Positions 54,001-64,000 of a stretch of DNA of 64,000 bases are shown here, piece by piece. The notes under the pieces are model-generated. The model was not told the DNA's origin, did not search any database, and worked only from the letters and a program-made list of their open reading frames with translations. The first letter of the stretch is position 1. Each line of letters opens with the position of its first letter. The DNA comes from JAFGJQ01 sp964495075 (GTDB lineage: Bacteria; Planctomycetota; Phycisphaerae; UBA1845): assembly GCA_964495075.1 (NCBI GenBank), contig CAZBUJ010000022.1:1-64000 (forward strand), read 5' to 3'. The translations under genes and the position numbers were made by a program.

Positions 54001-57000
54001 CACCACCGGCGTCGATCGCCAGGCCGTGCAGGTAGGTCTCGCTGTGCACGATGACTTCGGCCTCGGTGCCGTCGTAATTCGCCCGCCACAGGCGATGCGC
54101 CGTCCCGCTGCCGTCGGTGTAGTAGACCTTCCGTTCGAAACGGTCTACGGCCACACTGTCGGGGCAATCCAGGTCGGACGCGATGGGAATCGCGACACTT
54201 CCGTCGAGACGGCTGCGCATGAGCTCGCCGTCAGACGTCTGGCACCAGAACAGGGAGTCCGCCGCCGGATCGATGGCCATGTCATTCATATTCGTTTCGG
54301 GCCGGCTGACGATCGTCTCCGCGCCGGTTCCGTCGAGGTTCGCCCGCCGGATGGTGTAGAGCCGCCGGTCGGCCCAGTACATCTTGCGGTTCAGCGGATC
54401 GACGGCCACGCCGGTGGGCTGGTTCACGAGCACGCCGGGGATCGACCCCACCTCCTCGCCGTCGAGTCCGGCACGGTAGATGGCCCCGTAGAGGTGCGTC
54501 CAGATCAGGCCCGGTGCATCGCCCTGGCACGCATCGATGATGCGGTCGCCGTTACAGTCCGAGTCCCCCAAGTCTTCGCATTCGTCAGGCAGACCGTTGG
54601 AGTTGCAGTCGTCCATCGTCCCGTCCGCGAGATCGCACGCGTCGGGCACGCCGTTCGAGTTGCAATCTTCGGCCACGCCCTCCGCGATGTCGCATTCGTC
54701 GGGCACCTCGTTACCGTTGCAGTCGGTCGAGTGATGAAGGCAGACGAGTCCATCCACCTCGGAGACGCCGAACCCGGCGTATCCCACCGTGGTGGTTTCG
54801 CACGTCATCGGGTCGATGGTATACAACGTGCCCCCCTCACTGATCACGTAGAGCAGGTCGTCGTCGTAACAGAGTGCCTTGATGTTGTTCAGACCGGTCG
54901 GCGAACACAGGGGCGTATCCCAGGCCGTCTCCGGATCGATCGCCCAGACCGAGCCGCCGGTCATGATTCCGTAGAGGACGGATCGTTCCGAATCGAACGT
55001 CAGCCCCTGGATGGAACGCAGGATCGGACCGATGATCTCGGCGGATCCGTGTTCCGTGGAGATGCGGTAGAGGTCGCCGCCCGCCGTGCCGTAGAGAGTC
55101 TGGGCGCGGCTGTCGAAGGCCACCCCGGAGAAGCCCGGGCTGCCCGGCCGGGCGATGGTCATCTGTTCCCACGTGAGAGGGTCGATGGACATGACGGCGC
55201 CGAGCGGGCCCACGCCCCACACACGGCCGTCCCGGCTCGAGGCTAAACCCTTGATGCGGTCGTACCCCGTCCCCAGCGGGCGGACCACGCGGGCCGTCTC
55301 CGGGTCGAGTTCGAGCAATGATGTATCCGGCTCGCCGGCGTAGGTAATCAACCGGAGTGATCCGCCGAACAGCTCGCAATCATCCGGCACGCCGTTCCCG
55401 TTGCAGTCAAGACTCGTCCCGGCCTCGATGTCGAACACGTCGCCGATTCCGTTCAGGTTGCAGTCGCTGAACCCCTGGCACTCGTCGGGCACGCCGTCCT
55501 CATCGAGGTCGACGCTCGCGCCGTCGGCGATATCGCAGACGTCCGGATAGAAGTTGTTGTTGCAGTCCGGTACCCCGTCCAGGATTACATCGCACTCGTC
55601 AAGCACGCCGTTTTCGTCGCAATCCGTGGCGATCGACCCCTCCAGCTCGCAGAAGTCGGGCACGCCGTTGCCGTTGCAGTCGGGACTGCCCTCGGCGCAC
55701 TCGACGTACGCATCCTGCATGAGCTGGTAGTCTTCCAGGTCGACCTCCCCGTCGCCGTCCAGATCGGCCCGGGCGCATTCGGGGGGACGCGTCTCCAGCG
55801 GCCCTTCGAGACATTCCCAGAACAGCGCGTAGTCCACCGAGTCGACATCGTCGTCCTCGTCCAGATCGCCCAGGAGGTCCTGGTCGAAGAAGATCAGGTG
55901 CCGGCGATCGTCCGTCGTCTTGAAGCACAAGACCCAGTCGCCGATGTCGTTGACGTCGAAATTGGAGACGTCATCGATCCACTGACCCGCGACGCCCGGC
56001 GCGATTTCGCCGGTGGTCAGCAGGGTATGAATCCGACCCGTGCGCTGGTTCAGCCGGAAAATGCCGGCGGTCGGGTTCCCGCTCGTCAGTTGGGAATGGA
56101 AGAAGACATCGCCCAGCGGGTTGCCCCTGGCCCGACCCGGGTGCAGGAAGGTATCGGCCAGAACCGGGGCGGTCATGCCTTCCAGGATCAGCGCCTCCCG
56201 CTCGCCGGTGATACGCGTCTTGAACAGGCCGTACACCCTCAGCCCGACATCGTAGGTGGCCCGGTAATACGTCTCGATCGGGCCGGGAAGCGATACGTTC
56301 TCGTCGAATGAGAAGAACCGCGAGTCGGTGCCGGGCGCCCGATCGTTGACGGCCGCCACCAGCTCGAAGACCTCACCGTTGGTCCGGATCACGAGTTCCG
56401 GGCCTTCCACGGATCCAAAGAACACCACCCACTGTCCCCCGTCGATCCACGGACCGTCCCCGATGGCGTTGAGCGTCCCGATGCCCGGCACGGTCATCCC
56501 GGTGGCCGCGATCACGGAAACCACGCCGTCCGACACCTTCAGGATGGCCCCATTTCCGCCCAGGTCGCCGGGGGCGTCCCGGAGGAAGGCGCGGAAGTAG
56601 ACATCGCCGTCATCGGCGACCTTCGGCCCCGTCGTCAGGCCGGCAATGGTGGCCGGGATCTCCGGCAGCTCCTGCCCGCCCCACGCCACCAGGCTCACCT
56701 CGTCTTGCGTCGCGACGAACAGGCCGGCCGATACCTCCGCGCTGGACATATGGGCATGGAAGCCGACCGCCCCCGCGCTGTTGATCGAGATGTCCTTGTC
56801 GAACTGAGCGAAATACCCGCCGGTGCCGGGGGCCGGGTCGGGCTGCTTGGCGAGGGCCGACAGCGTGCCGTCGGCCCAGTAGAAGATGCCCTCGTGGAAA
56901 TCGGAGTCCGCCCAGAAGGCCACCGCCTTGCCGTTGTTGATCACGGGCAGCGTGTTCAGATCGGTGAACTCGCCTTCCGCACCCGGCACCGGGTCGCCGA

Positions 57001-59014
57001 CGCTGACGATCAGCGTCCCCCGGTAGCCCGGCCGGTCACTTCCCTCACACTCGTCCGGCATCCCGTTGCTGTTGGCGTCCCGGCTCAAACCCAGCTCGAT
57101 ATCCTGCAGGTCGGGAATGCCGTTCCCGTTGCAGTCCGTGTCGATGGCGCGAAGGATGTCGATCAGGCCGTGCCCCACCCGGTCGTCCGGCGTCGGACCT
57201 TCCGACGCGGTCTGGGTGAGGATGTTCCTCACCTGGGCGGGCGAGAGGGCCGGGTGCGCGTGCAGCAGCAGCGCCGCCGCCCCCGCCGCCATCGGGCACG
57301 CCATGGATGTCCCCTGCTTCACCGTGTAGTCCGTCGGTCCGGTCCCGTCGTTCGAGCCGTCGCTGTCGATCAGGTACCAGTCTTCCGGGGCGGGCAGGTC
57401 GAAATCCCGGCAGGAGATGACCGCGCTGCCCGGCGCACACAAGTCCGGCTTGAGTTGTCCGTCCACCCGCGGGCCCAGGCTGCTGAACGACGCGAGCGTG
57501 TCCAGGTCTTCATACCATGTCCACGAGTCGCCCAACCAGTCGATCCAGTAGTCCCGCGAGACCCACGCCCCCACCGCGATCGCGTCGTCCGCCAGGGCCG
57601 GGGCTTCGATCGTGAATGTCTCGTCAGCGGCCGTGAAGGACACGTCGCTGCCCGCAAAAAGGTACAAATGGGCGGTCATCGGGTAATCGCCCGTGTTCGT
57701 GAGGGAAACGGCGTACGTTTTCGCCGCGCCGGCCGCCACGCTCGGGGTCAACCGGTAAGAGGTGGACTCCGTCCCGCGCGGGCTGGTACCGTACCATTCG
57801 CGGGTCAGGGCTTCGTCCGGGTCCAGATTGGCGATGGACAGCCACAGGTTGTCGTCGTCGAAGATCCTGTCGACGCGGAGGATGTTGATGAACACGTCGT
57901 CGGTGAACGCGACGCTGCCGTACGTGTTGTCGATGCGGATGTTGAGACCCGATTCGATCGTGCCCGCCCCGGAGAACAAGGCGGAATCGTGCTGCGCGTC
58001 GTTCCGGGCGTTGCCGGCCGAGACAAACACCACCGTCCCCGCCGTCACCGTCGCGTCAATCACCTGACAGGTGGCGGAAGAGCCGTCCTGGTAGGTGGAC
58101 CAGCCGCCGTAGCTCATGGTGGCCACGTCGGCGTGGACCTCCATCACGCGGCCGAACGCTTCGATCATGTCCTCCCACGACGCCGTGCCGTTCACGTCGT
58201 TCCCGATCTTGTAGAAGTACAGGTCGGCCCCCGGGGCGATGCCCGTGTACACGCCCATGGACGCCGTCCCGCGACCCAGCGCGGTTCCAGTGACGTGCGT
58301 CCCGTGGTCGGTGACCGTTGCACTGACGTCCGTGCCCCAGCTGCCGATGCCATCGCCGTCCGTGACGTCGTAGGCCTCCACCGGTGTCGGGATGTCCGGG
58401 TGGTCCACGTCAAGCGAACTGTCGAGCACGGCGATGCTCACCCCCGTCCCGTCATACGTAGTGGGCAGCGCCGTGCGCACGACGTCCGCCCGGATGCGGG
58501 CGCCCCCCAGATCGTTATGTGGATACAGGGCTCGCTCGACACTCGCGACTCGCCGCACGGCCGGCCCCGCCGCCGCCGCGTTGAGCTGCCCGTACGGAAC
58601 CTCGGCCAGGATGTACCCGTGCGGGTGCTTGCCCGGGACCGGCGGGATCCACAACCGGCCCGCCACGTTTACGCCGAGGCCTGCCAGGCGCTGCCGTTCG
58701 GCATCGTTCGGCACCTCGTCGTAGTAGATCGCCACCTGCGCGGTATGGACGCTTCGGGATGCCAGACCTGCCGCCGCCAGCTTGGCCTGACCCTCCGCCG
58801 TCGTAAGGGGAGTGCCCTGATTGATGCGCTGCTTGATGTCGCGAGTCGACCAGACATCCGGGTCGATCCTGGAGTCCCCCGCCGCGGGTGGGGCTCCCGC
58901 GGTTACCGCGCCGGCCACCACACCGACCAGTATCGACAACACCATCACGTGAAAACACCGACCGATGCCCGCGTTTTTCAGCAGGCTCGAAGTTGATGGG
59001 CGAAGTGAGACCAT
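51008..59014 (-). CDS. giant secreted S8 subtilisin-like protease with YWTD propellers, DCN repeats and beta-helix
   Basis: A 2668-residue protein with a signal peptide (about 20-46). The S8 protease domain (about 185-622) has a complete triad: D198 in AVLDSSLD, H237 in DHGTHVTG, S570 in GTSMACPMAAG, with N335 in SAGN. Then come a tandem-repeat region (660-1040), a dockerin-like segment (55700-55900), a propeller (54730-55380), two YWTD/LDL-receptor-type propellers (53740-54530 and 52535-53330; MYWADRRLYTIRRANLDG, LYWTDSAADTIERCRLDG), DCNxNGxPDxCD clusters between modules, and a C-terminal beta-helix (51010-52030). AAGGAGG at 59028-59022 precedes ATG 59014. Expected to be cell-surface or secreted, calcium-stabilised and proteolytic. 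Confidence 0.9.
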   Translation of the reverse strand: MVSLRPSTSSLLKNAGIGRCFHVMVLSILVGVVAGAVTAGAPPAAGDSRIDPDVWSTRDIKQRINQGTPLTTAEGQAKLAAAGLASRSVHTAQVAIYYDEVPNDAERQRLAGLGVNVAGRLWIPPVPGKHPHGYILAEVPYGQLNAAAAGPAVRRVASVERALYPHNDLGGARIRADVVRTALPTTYDGTGVSIAVLDSSLDVDHPDIPTPVEAYDVTDGDGIGSWGTDVSATVTDHGTHVTGTALGRGTASMGVYTGIAPGADLYFYKIGNDVNGTASWEDMIEAFGRVMEVHADVATMSYGGWSTYQDGSSATCQVIDATVTAGTVVFVSAGNARNDAQHDSALFSGAGTIESGLNIRIDNTYGSVAFTDDVFINILRVDRIFDDDNLWLSIANLDPDEALTREWYGTSPRGTESTSYRLTPSVAAGAAKTYAVSLTNTGDYPMTAHLYLFAGSDVSFTAADETFTIEAPALADDAIAVGAWVSRDYWIDWLGDSWTWYEDLDTLASFSSLGPRVDGQLKPDLCAPGSAVISCRDFDLPAPEDWYLIDSDGSNDGTGPTDYTVKQGTSMACPMAAGAAALLLHAHPALSPAQVRNILTQTASEGPTPDDRVGHGLIDILRAIDTDCNGNGIPDLQDIELGLSRDANSNGMPDECEGSDRPGYRGTLIVSVGDPVPGAEGEFTDLNTLPVINNGKAVAFWADSDFHEGIFYWADGTLSALAKQPDPAPGTGGYFAQFDKDISINSAGAVGFHAHMSSAEVSAGLFVATQDEVSLVAWGGQELPEIPATIAGLTTGPKVADDGDVYFRAFLRDAPGDLGGNGAILKVSDGVVSVIAATGMTVPGIGTLNAIGDGPWIDGGQWVVFFGSVEGPELVIRTNGEVFELVAAVNDRAPGTDSRFFSFDENVSLPGPIETYYRATYDVGLRVYGLFKTRITGEREALILEGMTAPVLADTFLHPGRARGNPLGDVFFHSQLTSGNPTAGIFRLNQRTGRIHTLLTTGEIAPGVAGQWIDDVSNFDVNDIGDWVLCFKTTDDRRHLIFFDQDLLGDLDEDDDVDSVDYALFWECLEGPLETRPPECARADLDGDGEVDLEDYQLMQDAYVECAEGSPDCNGNGVPDFCELEGSIATDCDENGVLDECDVILDGVPDCNNNFYPDVCDIADGASVDLDEDGVPDECQGFSDCNLNGIGDVFDIEAGTSLDCNGNGVPDDCELFGGSLRLITYAGEPDTSLLELDPETARVVRPLGTGYDRIKGLASSRDGRVWGVGPLGAVMSIDPLTWEQMTIARPGSPGFSGVAFDSRAQTLYGTAGGDLYRISTEHGSAEIIGPILRSIQGLTFDSERSVLYGIMTGGSVWAIDPETAWDTPLCSPTGLNNIKALCYDDDLLYVISEGGTLYTIDPMTCETTTVGYAGFGVSEVDGLVCLHHSTDCNGNEVPDECDIAEGVAEDCNSNGVPDACDLADGTMDDCNSNGLPDECEDLGDSDCNGDRIIDACQGDAPGLIWTHLYGAIYRAGLDGEEVGSIPGVLVNQPTGVAVDPLNRKMYWADRRLYTIRRANLDGTGAETIVSRPETNMNDMAIDPAADSLFWCQTSDGELMRSRLDGSVAIPIASDLDCPDSVAVDRFERKVYYTDGSGTAHRLWRANYDGTEAEVIVHSETYLHGLAIDAGGGHVYWGDPDAGRIRRAALDGTEPADFVTGTDSVKDLALDVTRNRLYWLNDDTDMVQMADLDGSVVFDVVSTVGSTPYAIDVVRTILGDCNENDILDACDILDDPDADVDGDGLLDACIGVSAFHDCNENGIPDVEDIASGTSQDCNGNGVPDECDIEDGTSEDCNRNAIPDACDIADGTAPDTDGDGIPDECRLDCNRNGFADSADIATGTSLDCNDDGLPDECQFADAWLYWTDSAADTIERCRLDGSDRHVVAYTPVPQGVDLDPFGRRMFWLSGDGAIHRGDLSGIDAETLLSDLPWEPLGTALDFVNQRVLWCLRSSSDGRLCRVNFDGTGYATFFDYIFEPKDVAVDPVHQHAYWINQVGVYRANLDGSGPERVLEVPLSPAVYDVAVEPEQGWVYWSFHSRPYPGSIHRCRLDGTDAEMLMSFPDSEHQLAIAVDSTDARLYWFDRSTRLIRRANLDASDPEDFLELSTESVTRLAVLHGTGTGYDCNRNGVLDECDIRDGTSEDADEDGVPDECYSDCNDNGIDDMRDILDGTSEDCNINWVPDECEPDCNENGVADECDIRDEVSQDCQPDGVPDECQIDGNDCNENGIPDDCEPDCNENGVPDDCDIAGGASEDCNANGTPDECDIADGTSRDADGNGVPDECEMYIVYVDVDADGAEDGTSWTDAFHRLEDALALAMNPAYSSISEIWVAAGTYVPDGGTGDRTACFQLVNNVSLYGGFAGGEASLEDRDLGVNATVLSGDIGVPGDSADNTHCILVADSTIQDARLDGFVITNARADDSDPYDRGGGVRNIGGTLTLANCRFIENHAFTGSGFMNFDGATATVVNCLFRQNVADLWRGGAINNTGSTLVLTNTTIVDNAAAGANAGGVLNNNEATITMTNCILWGNTAADGTVEDQQFKSQPPESASVSYCCIEGLDIYTGTGSFDLDPWFVSGPFGDHYLSQVAAGQADDSPCVDAGDPASELVGGTTRTDSAPDEAPVDMGYHY
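52040..52530. repeat. array of DCNxNGxPDECDI-type coding repeats
   Basis: About ten imperfect units of 30-50 nt encode D-C-N-x-N-G-x-P-D-x-C-D on the minus strand (plus strand shows recurring GTTGCAGTC and TCGTCCGGCAC words). Smaller clusters of the same unit lie at 53320-53725, 54500-54725, 55380-55700 and 57037-57139, and at 45780-45940 in the other giant gene. Confidence 0.85.
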
Positions 59015-59369
59015 CGTTCTGCCTCCTTCAGTTTGAGATCACGCGATGCGCATGACGCGCCCACGGGAATGAACGAGTGCGTTCGCGCAAGCCGTGGGCC
59101 ACCGGAAGACACACCAGGCCCGGAAATGCTCGATTCTCCCCCCGTCCGCTCGAACGCTTCGCTGGAAGGCCAATCGGCCCCCGCCCAGCCCCATGTCATT
59201 CTCCAATGTACCGTTTGGGGGCACGGCGCGCCCACTGTATAATGAGTCTGGCACCACAGGGGCGGCCGTCCCCCACAGGACAACAACGCAGATCCCGCGG
59301 CACGACTGACAGGAAATCCTGGCTCGTTCTTGACTGCCGCCCGGTCTGGGGCCCGCTGGCCGCGCTCGC
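59015..59369. other. divergent control region of the giant protease and the sigma-kinase operon
   Basis: The 355-nt region carries no gene. It holds the Shine-Dalgarno of the 2668-aa gene near its left end and the promoter for the rightward sigma gene. Confidence 0.6.
59215..59243 (+). promoter_or_regulatory. promoter of the sigma-kinase operon
   Basis: TTGGGG (59215-59220), 17 nt, perfect TATAAT (59238-59243), about 120 nt before the sigma start. It is the only exact -10 consensus I noticed in the window. Confidence 0.55.
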
Positions 59370-59904
59370 GTGATGACCGCTGAAGATCCACACAACCCGC
59401 TGCTCGACGTGCCGCCTGAGGTTTACCAGGAGCTGAAAGGGCTGGCCCACCGCTGCCTTGCCCGCCGCGGCCACGGCGGCCCGGTGCACACGACCGCTTT
59501 GGTTCATGAAGCGTACCTGAAAATGGCACGCCAGCCGCGGCTGCTGAACGCCGACCGTTCTCAAGTGCTGCTGGCCGCGGCCTGCGCCATGCGGTCCGTG
59601 CTGGTCGATCTGGCCCGCCGCCGAAACGCCCGAAAGCGGCGGCCCAAGGGGATTCGCATCGCGCTGGACGAGGCCGTCGCGCCGTACGAAGACCGCTCGG
59701 CCGATCTGCTCGCCCTCGATGAAGCGGTGCAGAAACTCGATTCCGTGGACCCGATGCTGGGCCGGCTGGTCGTGTTGCGGTTCTTCGGCGGGCTGACGGT
59801 GCAGGACACCGCCCAGGCCCTGCACGTGTCCGAACGCACGGTCCATCGCGACTGGAAGCTGGCCCGCGCCTGGCTGCGCGACGCACTAAGGGAGGCACCG
59901 GACG

Positions 59905-59915
<11 letters not shown>
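59370..59915 (+). CDS. ECF-like sigma factor (Sigma70_ECF / Sig-70_X6 type)
   Basis: The 181-residue protein has region 2 (LKGLAHRCLARRGHGGPVHTT, HEAYLKMA) and region 4 (LVVLRFFGGLTVQDTAQALHVSERTVHRDWK helix-turn-helix, cut here for length into GLTVQDTAQALHVSE and RTVHRDWKLARAWL). This subgroup is typically encoded beside Ser/Thr kinases in planctomycetes and Acidobacteria. Its 3' end overlaps the kinase start by 11 nt, so the pair is one operon and the kinase is its likely regulator. It lacks an anti-sigma partner of the membrane type. Confidence 0.9.
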
Positions 59916-63051
<3,136 letters not shown>

Positions 63052-63172
63052 GCAACCGCACAGGATCGGCTGCACGCAGAGCGATGAAGGACGCATTTGG
63101 CTCCCCGTGTTCTCTTCATGTTGCCATCCTCGTGGGCCCTCGACCGTGCCGGACAACATGGGTGGACTCACC

Positions 63173-63754
63173 ATGATGCGTTCAATTCGAGCCCTTCTGG
63201 TCGTCGGAGTAAGCGGCACGGTGTTGCTCGCAACGTCGAAGGGGCATGCGGACAGTGCGAGAGGGGACACTGATTGGGGGTTGGCCGCTAGCGCCCGAAA
63301 CACCACAGACGCACCTCCTCAAATCGATCACTCGAATCAGAGCGAGCCCGCGCGGCCAGAGCCCGCTGCCGACCGGCATGAAGCGCGGCCACAGCCGCCC
63401 CCAGACAAGACGGTCTACGACATCGACATTGGCGACTCGCCAGTCCTTGGACCCGACGACGCGCGGGTCACCATCGTGGCGTTCGTTTCCTACCAGCGTC
63501 CGCATTGCGTCCGCGAGTGGACCAAGCTCAAGATGCTCATGGCGGAGTACCCCGACGACGTGCGCCTCGCAATCAAACACTTCCCGCTGAGCATCCACAA
63601 GAAGGCCAGACCGGTCCACGCCACCTGTGCCCTGGCTCGGGAAGAGAGGGGCATGGAGGGCTACTGGCGCATGCACGACATGATCCTCGCCGCGCCCAAT
63701 AAGCTTGAGGTCGCTGACATGCGCGGTTACGCCGAAAAGCTCGGACTAATATGA
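63173..63754 (+). pseudogene. DsbA-like thioredoxin-fold protein, truncated and lacking the first active-site Cys
   Basis: The 193 codons from ATG 63173 encode a signal peptide (about 1-26), a Pro-rich linker and a DsbA-type fold (VTIVAFVSYQ, LAIKHFPLSIH). The active-site position normally C-P-x-C reads R109-P-H-C112, so only one cysteine remains. The sequence stops at AEKLGLI, about 40-80 residues short of related proteins, exactly where transposon DNA begins. It follows the kinase gene by 121 nt. Confidence 0.6.
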
Positions 63755-64000
63755 CAGCGCTAGACAGGCTCAAGTTTTTACGGGTCGCGCGCCGATGAGG
63801 CTTCTGGAAGGATATTCCGGAGGCTCACGAATGACAGTGGATCAGATTCGATCGCTGCGGCCGGCCTTGGCTGCGCTGTTGGGGCGGTTTCGCCGGTGCT
63901 TCAAGACGGTGAACACGTTTAACCATTGGCAACGGTATCTGACGGGGCTGATGACGGACTTGAAGCGAAAGAGTATCGAGCCGATCGCCCTGGCGGCCGG
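63755..64000. mobile_element. IS701-type element, left part (continues beyond window)
   Basis: Sequence after the truncated DsbA-like gene is a short leader followed by a transposase start. The exact left end is not resolved from a single copy; it lies at about 63745-63765. Confidence 0.5.
63831..64000 (+). CDS. IS701-like transposase, partial (C-terminus outside window)
   Basis: ATG 63831 is preceded by GGAGG 7 nt upstream. The 56 visible residues (MTVDQIRSLRPALAALLG, then TFNHWQRYLTGLMTDLKRK) match the N-terminus of IS701/DDE transposases (xxFxxWxxYxxGLLxxxxRKS). It runs to the end of the window. Confidence 0.75.
   Translation, partial: MTVDQIRSLRPALAALLGRFRRCFKTVNTFNHWQRYLTGLMTDLKRKSIEPIALAA

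Noticed and set aside
51500..57140. CRISPR-like regular repeats on the plus strand
   Set aside because: The periodic DNA words are codons of the DCN repeats in a continuous reading frame; there are no unique spacers of fixed length.
56705..58996. A 763-codon plus-strand frame opposite the protease gene
   Set aside because: Arg/Val/His-rich shadow; the minus strand has a full catalytic triad.

Overview
The window is GC-rich bacterial chromosome, most likely from a planctomycete of the Phycisphaerae type. The best clues are two giant secreted proteins packed with DCNxNGxPDxCD calcium-type repeats and dockerin-like ends, an ECF sigma factor overlapping a Ser/Thr kinase with TPRs, phage-type integrase architecture of the planctomycete kind, and frequent GTG/TTG starts. 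Placement is by recognition of protein style, not by a database search.

Layout. 1-5.2 kb: an ECF sigma factor with a membrane anti-sigma factor (cut by the window edge), then aspS and thiS-thiG. 5.2-16.5 kb: a membrane protein, a GH13-type glucan enzyme, the lutABC lactate-oxidation operon, an HD protein, a phosphotransferase, a GAF-PP2C phosphatase and an ABC transporter of the osmoprotectant/ergothioneine type. 16.8-19.1 kb: egtB-egtD (ergothioneine). 19.3-25.7 kb: smc, a second SpoIIE-type phosphatase, a DUF192 protein and a small membrane protein. 26.5-37 kb: a UbiD-family decarboxylase coupled to a POT-type transporter, an orphan radical SAM protein, gcvT-gcvH, a lipoprotein, an unrecognised protein, an HPt protein and a transsulfuration enzyme.

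37.2-44.4 kb is accessory DNA attached to a tRNA-Gln(CTG) gene. It holds a tyrosine integrase whose reading frame runs antisense through the tRNA, a truncated beta-propeller gene, a truncated lipoprotein fused to a truncated ISL3 transposase, the C-terminal remnant of a polymorphic-toxin-like protein followed by a possible immunity gene, a complete but frame-disrupted IS3 element, and two small exported or membrane proteins. 44.5-59 kb is almost filled by two minus-strand giant genes (1841 and 2668 aa), with a kinase N-terminal fragment between them. 59.2-63.1 kb carries a sigma factor-kinase operon divergent from the 2668-aa gene. The window ends in a DsbA-like gene cut short next to an IS701-type transposase.

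Several putative promoters share the form TTGAC(A/T)-17 nt-TAGGCT or a close relative. The most interesting points are the egtBD/ABC-transporter neighbourhood, the integrase/tRNA overlap, the toxin remnant with its neighbour, and the giant protease-propeller protein with its divergent sigma-kinase pair.
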